Assembly (NCBI GenBank): GCA_958510875.1
Contig: OY294067.1
Span: 259,285,736-259,349,735, forward strand
DNA from: Endomychus coccineus
Lineage: Eukaryota > Arthropoda > Insecta > Coleoptera > Endomychidae
DNA: 64,000 nt
Direction: 5' to 3'
Shown: one piece after another, positions 45,569 to 56,011 of the stretch
Numbering within the stretch: position 1 is the first letter of the stretch
Layout: each line of letters opens with the position of its first letter
Translations under genes and position numbers: made by a program
Notes under the pieces: generated by a model
What the model was told of the DNA's origin: nothing
The model's database searches: none
The model's input: the letters and a program-made list of their open reading frames with translations, nothing else

Positions 45569-45784
45569 TGAAATGATGATCAGTTTCTTTGATATGACTT
45601 ACAACTTTTGAATTTCTTTTTCAAATTAAAATGTTCTTTAATCATAGTTTTGAAAGATCTTCCTGTCTGGCCTATATAGAATGTATCACAATCTTTACAC
45701 TCTACCCTGTGTTTTCCTGATTATTGATTTTTTTTATTCTTATCTTTGTTGTTTTTGATATATTTACCTATCGTGTATCATTTG
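45569..45784 (-). pseudogene. PLE GIY-YIG endonuclease remnant, left arm
   Basis: Minus strand mirrors the right arm: VECKDCDTFYIGQTGRSFK..IKEH (YIG motif with FYIGQTGR near 45680), then the HHFKDGFE region near 45570. Frame broken near the start. Confidence 0.75.
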
Positions 45785-45892
45785 TTCTAAAAGATGTGGT
45801 AACGTTGTGTTTTTTAAGTAAATTGCATGTAGTTATAGATCAATAATGTACGTAAAACACAATGTTACCACATCTCTTTTAGAACAAATAAT

Positions 45893-46147
45893 GTGGTAGG
45901 TAAATATATTACAAACAACAAAGGTAAGAATAAAAAAGATCCAGAATCAGGAGTATACAAGGTAGAGTGTGAAGATTATGATAAATTGTATATAGGCCGA
46001 ACAGGAATATCTTTCAAAATCAGAATTGAACAACATTTTAATTTGAATAAAAATGATTCGAATTTGGAAACCATATTAAAGAAACTGATCATCATTTCAA
46101 AGATGATTTTGAGATTCTCCATAAGTCAGTTAAAAGTAAAGTATTAA
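45893..46147 (+). pseudogene. PLE GIY-YIG endonuclease remnant, right arm
   Basis: Open frame of 84 residues with SGVYKVECEDYDKLYIGRTG, covering both GIY-like (GVY) and YIG motifs and the following Arg, then EQHF. The frame then drifts: the sequence homologous to HHFKDDFE lies in another frame at 46090-46120. The RT is absent from both arms. Confidence 0.85.
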
Positions 46148-46422
46148 ACAACTTGGGGAAAATTGAAATTAATAAGTTTAAAAATACTATTAAATGATCA
46201 GAAAAATTTTACCAATTCTCCATTATTAAATTTATTTGTAACTAACTCTTATTCTTCTGTACACACCTCACTCATCCCTTCCTTCTTAATCTCAATTTTA
46301 ATATTTAAGGAATAAACCATTTTTTGATACAGCCACCGATTGGTGAAACATGTCACGTTTTGTTGAATAACAAACGAAGTTTGTAAAAATTTATTACAAG
46401 TGTATTTTTTATTAAAACTATA

Positions 46423-47390
46423 GATATGAATTTTCAACAAGCACCAGAACCATCCACAGTGAGAATACCTGTAGAAAACAACGCACAAAATCAGACTTCC
46501 TTGTGGCTGCATTTGCTTAGAATTCATCTTCCTGTTGATACTTTCTCTATTATTTATCATGATGTAACAAATTGTTCAAAGAAATCGCTGCCATACAGGC
46601 AGAATGTTTTATTAAGAATGACATCCATCCAGCAAAAAAATTGTATTCATTCCGGTCAAAGAATAGAAAAATAATTTGGAGTAAAAAGATAATTACGATG
46701 ACGGCAGCGAGCAGTTGCAGAAAAAGTTTCAAAGGAAACATCATTGACAAACTAGTATATCATACATTTAAACGTTGACTGACATGAATTATAGCAGCTG
46801 GAATTATTCAACTTTTTCGATGAATTTATTAATTCAATGGTAATATCAACATTCCTAAGAGCCAACAATTTCATGCATAAAATATTTCGTTTTTGGTGCT
46901 ACTCAACTGAAAAACATTACAATTTATACAGTTAGAATAATATTAATAAATACAACACACGTTGTGCATCAACCTCTAAATTATTATACGAGCCGCCTGG
47001 AATGTTCTAGATATGGATTTATGGATATGTGCACATTAAATAATATACAGTTTGCAGTGCAGGACTGAGGATTCATACAGTACGTTAGTAGCGAGATAAA
47101 CAGTTATAAAAACTGTTACCTTGTTTGTACGGTAAATATTTTTTTCTGTTCCGTGACACTTATGATTTCTATAAGTTACGCGAACTCATTTTAGTTTTCA
47201 GGACTTGGTATTGACAAACAGTAATTACTATCATCTTAAACTTATGCAAGTTAATAAAAGAACTGGGTACGCGATTTCGGTGGTAACAGACAGAAAGTTC
47301 CAACTATTTTCCTCAATTTCGGAGTAGCCATCTTTGCTCATTTTGTTCAAAAATATGACAAGTATTAATATAATATAAATAGGAACACAT
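46423..47390. other. Unassigned; overlapping frames without recognised motifs
   Basis: Frames at 46426-46674 and 46572-46778 (plus) overlap minus-strand frames at 46249-46750. None resembles a family I know, and no splice or promoter signal decides between them. Beyond 46780 it is AT-rich. Confidence 0.35.
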
Positions 47391-47985
47391 TGGTGTTAAT
47401 ATAAATATATAAACTATTTTAATACAAATTCACGTAAAAAATTAGGGCAGATAAATATATAAATAAAATTTAAAATGATTGCGAATGAACTTATGAAAAG
47501 TCTAATAATAAAATTATTATAAATCAAGTTATGAAAAATCGAATAATTAGTGGTGTTAATATACAAATATAAACTATTTTAATACGAATTCACGTAAAGA
47601 GTTAGGGCAGATAAAGGTATAAATAAAATTTTAAATGATTGTAAATCAATTTATGAGAAGTCGAATAATTAGTGAAGACATTAGTGTTAATATACAAATA
47701 TAAACTATTTTAATACGAATTCACGTGAACAGTTAGAGCAGATAAAGATATGAATAGAATTTAAAATGATTGTAAAATGAAGATATAAATAAAATTTAAA
47801 ATAATTGTAAATCAACTTAAGTAAAGTCGAATAATTAGTGAACACATTGGTATTAATATACAATTCTGAGCTATTTTAATACAAATCCACATGAAGAGTT
47901 AGGGCAGATAAAGATATCAATAAAATTTAAAATTATTGTGAATCAACTTATGAAAAGTCGAAAATAATTACTGATATGAATAATA
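47391..47985 (+). repeat. Satellite-like array, four units of 140-160 bp
   Basis: Units start at 47391, 47551, 47692 and 47848 with T.GTGTTAATATA and contain ACTATTTTAATAC.AATTCAC and GTTAGGGCAGATAAA. Unit lengths vary by insertions such as an AT-rich insert in unit 1. Confidence 0.85.
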
Positions 47986-48840
47986 AATATGAGATGTTAA
48001 ACTACATTAATTCAGGCTAAGGTTAGAATTGATGGAATTTGAGTACTTAGAGAGAAAAATGATTTTTCTATTAGAAACATTTTATGTTTTCTTTAAATGA
48101 TTTTTACATGGTTTTTATTTTCCGAGGCATTTTATTTAAAAATTAGATACATAATTGAGACCATTGTTAGATTTTGATAATCTGATAGATGGGATTCTTG
48201 GTATATCATATTACAGCCAAGTTTGTAATGTGTGAACTTAAGTAACACATTATACAAGGTGTTTTACCAATACCCTCTACAGTACAAGGTCTGAACGCTT
48301 GATCGTGAAGTCATCTTATGTTGCAGCTGGTCACCCGTACGTTGTACGAAACAATGCTGCAAATACAGCAAAAAAAGTTTCATTTACTTTTAGACCATAT
48401 TTCAGGACTTCCTGTTTAAATGGGGTTGCCAGCCGTGAGTTCTTACTTGCACCCCATTTGCTTTTTGAAATATACGAGTTATTATTTTAAAATTACTACT
48501 CTATACAGGGTGTTTCAGAAAGACCTCCCGTGAATGCAGGGTACGGTAGATTTTACAATTGTTTAATGATCAATGTTGATCATTGAAATATCGTCAAAAG
48601 AAGCACGAAGAATTTCATTGTGCTTCTTTTGAAGATATTCCAGTTTTGACAACTGTCAAATTAATAATAGATCCAAACGCCTACTTCAAATGAACGTATT
48701 TCTTACATCCAAACAAAAAAAAACAAACTAATGATTCACAATGACTAATGAAACTAGTTCTTCCATATACTATCACATATTTTTGATTAGTGAGCGAACG
48801 AAACGTTATAATCAAATTTCGATTTGAATGCCTAAAAAAT
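47986..48840. other. No gene; mariner/MITE-like ends and a hairpin
   Basis: TACAAGGTGTTTTACC (48253) and TACAGGGTGTTTCAGAAA (about 48514) look like worn TA-flanked transposon ends. A frame at 48299-48490 between them is not recognised. Confidence 0.45.
48587..48639. repeat. Strong hairpin, 20-bp stem
   Basis: AAAAGAAGCAC (48596-48606) pairs perfectly with GTGCTTCTTTT (48620-48630), and flanking ATATCGTC pairs with GAAGATAT with one mismatch. Loop 13 bases. Next to a TACAGGGTGT-like end, so possibly MITE-internal. Confidence 0.65.
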
Positions 48841-49255
48841 TCCCAGTAGTTGGTCGTAATCGTTACTGGGACAACGTACATCGTTTTACACTGTTAATTT
48901 ATTTTGGTGAACTGCATGTGCCTGAAGCCATCATTAACGAAAGCACCAGCATGGCTTTATGTATATCGCACCAATGAAATTCCCTAAAAGGTACTAGCAA
49001 AATCTTCAGTATTTGGTCGTAGGCCTTACTGTGACGACGTATATTTGTTTATTTATTTTGGTGAAATGAATGTGATAGAAGCCATCAACAATAAATCCAC
49101 AAGCGTGGCTTTGAGTGTATTGCCAGAAGAATACCCTACAAGGTACGAGCAAAATCCTCGGTAATTGGTCGTATGTCTTACTGTGACGACGTTTATTGTT
49201 TATTTTACTGTTTATTTGTTTTGGTGGAATTAATATGGCAGAAGCCATCATTAAC
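48841..49255 (+). repeat. Tandem repeat, three units of about 150-164 bp
   Basis: TTGGTCGTA starts recur at 48849, 49013 and 49165. Units share TTACTGTGACGACGT, TATTTTGGTGAA and AGAAGCCATCA. The last unit is partial. Unrelated to the array at 47.4 kb. Confidence 0.85.
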
Positions 49256-49404
49256 TTTCAAGTTTCAAGTCAGGCTGGAATTTGTTGATTCTGAGACTAG
49301 TAACTGTTTCTTCTACCGCGATATTTTCAGCTCAATTAACGTATGTACTGCTCATGATTTACTTATTGTATCCGAAGACATATTACAGATGTTGCTGGGC
49401 TAAG

Positions 49405-50150
49405 AGTGAAAGTACATTCTGGAAGAGCTCAAAATAAGTCGATAGTCTGGGTCACGGTTTACACATTTTTGAATAATTCTATTGCTTTGGTATATTTTCG
49501 TTGATAAAAATAGGGCGCATGAGCGAGGATTTTGGTATCTGCGGAAAGAATATAAGGATTAGTGTCAAATATTCATTCCAGGAGTGCTGTTCTACTTAAG
49601 TCACGAAGCTTCATATAGCGCTCCTGCTCTCACTTTTCGACCCGTTTCCTCAGTGGAGACTCCTTTTGAGTGGAAAGGTGGAAAAGCTTGAGCTTAAGGA
49701 TCTGTCTGGAAAATTGAGGAAACTTTGGAAGCTTAGAAGACCGAGTAGAATAATTATGTTTCTTAAGGATCTATGACAATTTCGTTATAATGGAGGTAGG
49801 CAATGGATGGTGAAGTTTGTGGCTCATTTTGGTTTGGAGCATCGGATGAAGAGAATTTCTTTATGGCCATATGAATGTCGTAAAAGTACCTACTAGATTT
49901 TAGAACCAATGAAGGAATTATGGCAGTTTGTACAACCGATGCTGGTCTGTTTTTGATACAGCATAGTATTGGTTGACTATCGTCAGCCTCTCAACAAACT
50001 AAGATACCCAGAGAAAAAGTCCATCCGCAAGTCAAGATGATTGGAAAAGTTCACCAATTCGAGATATCAATGATTTTCGGTAGTATGGTCATCGCCAAAT
50101 CTATTCGGCTCCATTGTGAGATGTGATTCTTCAAATTTATCATTATAGAG
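49405..50150 (-). pseudogene. PLE remnant related to the 3.5-kb family
   Basis: Minus strand, broken frames: LKKHNYSTRSSKLPKFPQF near 49755-49700, then KLRDLSRTALLE, SADTKILAHAPYFYQRK and KAIELFKN near 49600-49480, closely parallel to copy A/B residues after the RT. The GIY-YIG core is deleted. Sequence up to 50150 shows only faint RT similarity (LYNDKF). Much more decayed than the 3.5-kb copies. Confidence 0.7.
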
Positions 50151-50196
50151 GTCAGTACCTGAGATTTCATCACTATTTTGTATCATCCGGTCATGT

Positions 50197-51270
50197 CGTT
50201 TCTTGATAAGATGAAAGTATTTTGACTACTAATGTTAAAATAACAACAGGTGAGCCAGCATTGGAATGTTCGATCGGGAGGTAGGCACTGGAGTTTCTTC
50301 CAAAGATTTGGATGTTATAGGCTTCAGAATAGACCTCACTAGACAAAAAGTTCCTCAAGTGCGGCCGGTCTCTAGTCAGACAGTGATAGGGTGGCAAGTC
50401 TGAGCTCGTCTAGTCTGACTACCCAAAGTAACCAGTGGAGGAATAACAGAAGAAAGTTCCGAAGTGCACCGACCATGGAAATATCAAAAGAAAATGGAGA
50501 GATCGCCGACCTTCCTACGATGTTCTAGAGAGATCAATCAATTCGTAAGTGTGAAGAGTGGCTGAGGTGTGAAGTAGCTCTTGGCACACAATAGAAAAAC
50601 AAGTTTGTGTTAAGGTGATGAATACAAGCATGGATATTGAGGACTTTTCAGGAATAGTTGCACCCAATATTGTCATGTTAGGAATTGTGGGGTCCGTCTT
50701 GCTGTAGAAAATGCAATCTTGAATTTTGATTGCATTAGACCTCTTCATTGCCAAGCTGGAGAGTTGCCGAACTTCTTTCTAACAGACTCAATTTTTCTAT
50801 CGACCAGCCAAATTGTGTAACTGTTTGCCTGGTGAGGTCTTTCCTGATATATCTATAACATCTAAACTTTCAAGACAAATCTCCCTTCCCAATATTCCAC
50901 CGCTAGTTCGTTCACACAATGTTCTTCCCATGTCATTTCCTCTCGTGTAATCAATATATTTAAAAAGCTAGATTATCAGCCAGATCTTTATTTATTGCAT
51001 CGAGCTGTCTCCGACTTGTACATCTGGCTTCATTGGAAGATATATGAGATCTAGTGGAGAAAGCGGTATGGAGTGTCCAATCATCCGCGAAGTTATGGAC
51101 GGGACAAGAGATCAATCAACAGATCGTTGATATGGAGTAGAAACAAAGATGGCGCGAAACGATCCCTTTAGAACACCAAAGTTGATAGTCATGGTATCGG
51201 GGTGACTCCTCTAACCACCACATGAGGTGATCTATTTGAAAGATAGCTCGATAGTAAATGGTAAATTTGG
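50197..51270 (-). pseudogene. Non-LTR retrotransposon remnant, same family as 18.2-19.1 kb, rearranged
   Basis: Minus strand from 51220: SDTMTINFGVLKGSF (degraded PQGS), then faint palm segments; KTDPTIPNMTILGATIPEKSSISML near 50715-50640; C-terminal SSEVYSEAYNIQIF and PIEHSNAGSP near 50340-50250. Between them 50745-50960 carries a plus-strand copy of the C-terminal region (ELPNFFLTDSIFLST), so the remnant contains an inversion or a second inverted insertion. Confidence 0.6.
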
Positions 51271-52993
51271 GCCGGCTAACCATAGGATTTATATATGTAT
51301 CTACTTATTCATCAAAAATACATTACCCAACAGAATTATATTCCAATTATCGGGTAAGAGAAGAAAAAAGAATGAACACAATGCAAACATAGAAGCTATA
51401 TAGTAGATTTATATTATCTCCAGGCGGCAATTGTAGGCTTGTAGGTTATTGGTGAGTTTATTCTTGGATGCACTAAAATCAACTGAACACATGAGAGTTC
51501 ATTTAATATACGCAAGCGGCAATTATAAGTTAGTACATTATTTGTAAGGTCATTTTTGGATGCAATGACATCAAATGGAGGTACGTAATTCATTGAGGTG
51601 AAAATAAAACCAAAATTACTCATCTGCTTCGATGTCTGGGCCCAATTTCGCAATGAGCTCATCTTCATGTTTTTACGGACCCTTGTTATTAAAAGCTTCT
51701 GGGCCCAATTTCGTACTGCCCAATTAATGACTGGTTAAGCTTACCTTCAGACCCTGAGAACAATTAGTCATATTGTAAGAGACTGGAAATATTTCAGACT
51801 TATGAATTATTCTTCACATAGTGAATCTTAATATCAATAACCTAAAAAAAATGAACTTGATAGTCTAATTAGGTTGGCCCATAGGGGTTGTAGACTCGTG
51901 TGATACTCATTAATATTTGACTTTTGCAATAATTGTCATGGATGCATTCATTCGTAGGTAATATCAATCAATCTTCATGAGTACTCGCAGATGTATGAAA
52001 GTAAACATTGTGCACACCTCCATTTGAAACAACAATATCGGACCTTCGCGGACGAATTGTTTCAATCTTTGCTATACAAATAAGTATTGTTTGAAGGGAA
52101 AAATACTCAGACAAAACGATTGAAGAATCGATGATGTTATCACAAGTTGTACACTGAACCTTGGGTAAAAGGTTATCTAAAGATTATGCGTCTAGAATAC
52201 CGTTCAAAAATTAAGGGAAATAAGGTTATCAGAAGAGTTTAATTAACCGATTTTTAATAAGTTTAATTGATACCCGAAATTGATAACATATATGAACTGA
52301 CCGGTCTATTTGAAAATTCTCCTCGTTTATCTCGATGTAGAAATATTTCCATATGGTATTGTTCTACGAAACTATGCGGAATTAGGTTCAACCCTCTTTT
52401 GTTTGATAAGACATGTTAAGCATATTGAGTATACCCATTTCATATAACATTTCTTCGTTTCCAATCCATGTTCAAAAAATGCAATAGAAAAATATGTCAA
52501 TAAGGATTTAATGAAAACGCGCCGAAAAGCCCGAAGTATTCCGAACGCGCTGTGGCGTCATATTTCTACTCTTCACCGTTTGACAATAAACTCACCAGGA
52601 ATAAACCAAAATGTGAACGAAATTTTCTTGATTTAATAGTAAGTGCAGAATAAGAAAATGAGTAGTTACAAATGTTGTTTTGTATCTCCAACTAAAAGCT
52701 CCAACAAAACTGTTATTCATATGTCTTATATCCGCATTTTTGAATACATGTTCACTGAATATTGAATTCTCCCTATTTACTTTAGCGGGCAAAACCCTCA
52801 AAGAGTAGAATCGTGACGACACGTCCAATATGAGATGTTTATACTCCTGTCAATTTTACAGAAAAATGAACATTTTCCGATATATGACCACTCGAAAAAA
52901 TTCCTATAAATGGGGGAGGGGAAATGTGAAAAGTGGAAAAATCCAAAATAATTCAGATGAATGTACGATTCAAGTGTTCAAGTGTTTTTTTCA
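51271..52993. other. No gene; one short direct repeat
   Basis: 51423-51485 and 51509-51571 are imperfect direct repeats (GCGGCAATT...TTGGATGCA), and TCTGGGCCCAATTTCG occurs twice (about 51634 and 51697). Frames at 51414-51668 and 52592-52828 (minus) are not recognised. Confidence 0.5.
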
Positions 52994-53001
52994 TTTTTAA
53001 C
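52994..53001 (+). repeat. Eight-bp target-site duplication, left (TTTTTAAC)
   Basis: Identical to 59324-59331 and directly next to the terminal inverted repeat. Confidence 0.85.
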
Positions 53002-53462
53002 CGAGGGGTGAACACAGGGCAAAAAGTGTATACCTACATCCCTTTTGGAGTAAATCACCTACGTATTCCCACAACATCCCAACAAATCCTAGTACATCCT
53101 AGTAATTCCCTGGTGAATCCTTTTACATCCTAAGTGATTCCTTGATAAATTGCCCTACATCCAAGTCCTTGATTATTATTATTTGTTGTTACTCTCGCTT
53201 GACGCGGTGTTATCACTGTCATCGGCCGAGGCCAGATGACATCGAATTCTATTCCCATATTGCATTTATTTGTCAATATCGTCCTTTTGTTTCGTTTTAT
53301 TAGGTGATATCCAGAAGCTTTCTAACTGTATTACACGTCTTTAAGATGACTGACTTTTGTACGTTTGGATGTATATGTGGGGGCAGGTTAAGCTTTTGTA
53401 AGTTTTGATTGAAGAAATGAGGTGTCATTCCTGTAGGTGACATAGTGAACGTCTAGTATTCA

Positions 53463-53480
53463 TAATAATAATAATAATAT
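53463..53480 (+). repeat. AAT microsatellite
   Basis: ATAATAATAATAATAATAT; similar to the tail at 53603-53632. Confidence 0.7.
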
Positions 53481-53602
53481 TAATATTGTTGCACATAAAT
53501 AAGGCATCTTCATTGGAAACGTTATTTCTTCATCATGTATTTTATTCACAGTTTTACATAATGTGTAAAATACAAAAACTAGAAAAACTTAACGCAAAGG
53601 TG

Positions 53603-54480
53603 AATAATAATATTAATAATAATAATAATAATCTTTCTTTATTTCAGCGATTGCACATATACAATAACACGAATAGTTACTACTATATACAAACATAAAA
53701 TGAAACGTCACATTAAAACAAATTGCTACCTACAGTACTCTTCCAAAATATTCTTCTCTATTATGGGGTTCTGCGTCCATTAAAAGTTCACTTACACGTC
53801 TCTTAAAACTTCCTGGATTCTCAATATTTCTAATAGCATTTGGAAGTTTATTATAAATTTTAACGCACATATAAAAAGGACTTTTTTCACTTAAGGTTAA
53901 CCTATGAATAGGATAATGTATATTTACAGCTCTCATTTCATACTCATGGTTTGTATTGTCTACTATGAAGTCATTTTGGTTTTTAATAAAAAACATCAAA
54001 CATATACAACGCATATACTGTCATTATTCTCTTTTGTTTAAATTATCCTCTGCAAGATTCCCTATAGCTCATTTTATGTACAATTCTTTTGATCCTTTTT
54101 TGTAAAAGAAATACCTTTTCCAAATTTGAGCTATTTCCCCAGAAGATTATGCCGCACCTAATTACCGATTCAAAGTTTGCGTGGTACATAGTTTTCAGAG
54201 TATTTCGTTCATATATTTCGCAAGAACTCTTGTTGCTAAGCGTACACCGTTTTGCCTTTTAGATAGATATTCAGTGTGTTGTTGCCACTTGAGGAACTTA
54301 TCAATATATATACGTAGAAACTTTGTGTAGTCTTGTATTTCAATGTTCTTATTTTTTATGACCATGTGCTATGGTATCTCCTTTTTACAGTGGTCTGTTC
54401 TCAAAATAACCGTGCTTGTTTTGTCTTCATTTAATATTAATTTATTTTGTGCAAACCATAGCTACCCTATATGGAAATAA
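53603..54480 (-). pseudogene. Non-LTR retrotransposon RT thumb and C-terminus with ATT-repeat tail
   Basis: Minus strand from 54450: NEDKTSTVILRTDHCKK, YTKFLRIYIDKFLKWQQH, ARYMNE-like, LKTMYHANFESVIRCGIIFWG, FLLQKRIKRIVHKM, then (54014-53730) VNIHYPIHRL, CVKIYNKLPNAIRN and SFKRRVSELLM. An AATAAAG signal is followed by an ATT microsatellite (53603-53632), the kind of tail found on CR1/L2-like elements. 5'-truncated, with several frame breaks, nested in the 53.0-59.3 kb element. Confidence 0.75.
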
Positions 54481-55680
54481 CTGGACGTTTAAATCCTATT
54501 TGGCATGGAAAAATTAAGAAAAAATTATCCAAGTTAAATTGGAAGGAAACATAAGCTGCTTTTTCAGAATGAGTAAGAGACATAGTTTCATATTCATCTT
54601 CCGTTAACTGAAAATCTTGATTCCCATCTGAAGTAGACGTTAAACATACAGGGCCGTAAAAAATATATTCTTTGTCAACATCTGCACGGTCTGCCTTTTT
54701 CGGCAAAAGAAGGTACTTTTACCTCGGCTTTCACTTTTTTTCTCGCTTTTCTTTTGAAAAGTTCCGCCTATTATTATTTCAATACCCTCTATATACCAGC
54801 TTTTGTCTTAGTATACTGCATAAAATTTGTTAAGTTCTAATTAAGTTCCTGCCTCGGTTCCTGCTCGAGTTCCTGTACCTTGCCAATATCATTAGCCGAG
54901 TCATTCTCTGATTCTTCTGTGCTGCTATTGCAAAACCTCTCGATGTCGGTGCTGTCATCATATTCAATATAAGCATCACCTTCCGAAGATGTTTCAGATG
55001 AAGGAAACTTTCTACTAAGCTTCTTTTTTTGTTTTGGCTGGGGATCTTCTTTGTTTGTCATTTTACGACTGCATTCTGACGAAATTCGTTTTTTGTCTAG
55101 AGTTTTTTCTTGGTTGGAATTATTTAGAATAACGCACCTTAGACGATCCACACTGACTTTATTTTTTCTTTCATCAAGTTGCCAACACAATGATGATTTT
55201 TTTATAACTGATTTACTTCCAATAGCTACTCTAACCATGGCTCCGTTCTCATTTACACAAACGCTATCTCTCTCGACCAGGATCGACGAAAAATCTTCTT
55301 TCATGACTAGTTCTTCTCCTATTCCTGCTGATGAAATACTTCTGCATATACCTAAAAAGAAGCTACTTTCTAGATTATCGAGGCTATTCGTCTCATTTCC
55401 TGACCTTACTGGTAGGGTTTTTTTTTTTGAAAAATGTCATAATAAATTTTAAACTCATTTTCTGAAATTAAATCTGGAGTAGTCAGTCTCGTCCATAAAA
55501 TTTTCCATTTCTTCAAGGTCCTCTTCAGATATATTCTCTACACCGTTGGAGTCTGTAAAGCAGTTAGCTTTTAGGACATTTTTTAACGATATCGGTAGAA
55601 CTATGCCTTAACATTGTTCGACTTCATAGAAGTCTAGCTCCTGAACATCAATATTGGTCGTCTAAAAAACAAAAGGCGTA
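54467..55680 (-). pseudogene. Unrecognised coding remnant with acidic, Ser-rich C-terminus
   Basis: Minus strand. 55680-55480 reads VQELDFYEVEQC, a stop, PISLKNVLKANCFTDSNGVE and EEDLEEMENFMDETDY. The main frame (about 55420-54837, with the first internal Met at 55304) has VCVNENGAMVRVAIGSKSVI, SSLCWQLDERKNKVSVDRLR, a Lys-rich stretch (QPKQKKKLSRK) and an acidic tail (ESENDSANDIGKVQELEQ). 54706-54467 is a further frame (MPKKADRADVDKEYIFYG). It is the only coding sequence left in the 53-59 kb element that is not a known nested insertion, so it may be the transposase or an accessory gene. I do not recognise the family. Confidence 0.35.
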
Positions 55681-55762
55681 GGATAATTTTAACTCGGTTT
55701 TTTGCCTTTTCACACAGTACACGTGTTATGGTTTTCACTTCAATCTATGACTTTAATATAGT

Positions 55763-55794
55763 AATTTATTTATTTATTTATTTATTTATTTAAT
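55763..55794 (-). repeat. AAAT-repeat tail of the Jockey-type element
   Basis: About seven TTTA units on the plus strand, matching the tail type at 7945-7973. Confidence 0.85.
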
Positions 55795-56011
55795 TTCACT
55801 CTGATCAACAGGTATAAAACCCAATTAAAGATCAGGATGATGCATACAAAAATATATAAATTAAAAATTATTATCTAAACTAAATCTAAATAAAACTATA
55901 TTCTAGTCCGAGAGGAGACAAAATCAAAAGAAAGAATAGCCAAAAATATTTAACACAGAAATGAACAAAGAGAAAAAACAAAGAAAGAGCTGGTAAAATA
56001 TGAATATTGTG

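Larger units (their letters stand above)
45243..46422. mobile_element. PLE palindrome: two 3' ends back to back
   Basis: 45243-45826 is the inverted copy of about 45849-46422. Outer ends share AATACACTTGTTATAAA and its complement; the centre (about 45832) is flanked by GATGTGGTAACGTTGTG and its complement. Both arms carry a GIY-YIG region pointing outward. The arms differ at many positions, so the palindrome is old. Sequence GTGAAACATGTCAC-like near both outer ends may be the pLTR. Confidence 0.85.

Noticed and set aside
46426..46778. Plus-strand frames (TVRIPVENNAQNQTS... and IAAIQAECFIKNDIH...) as a possible exon
   Set aside because: Not recognised, overlapping frames on both strands, and no supporting splice or start context. 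Left as unassigned.
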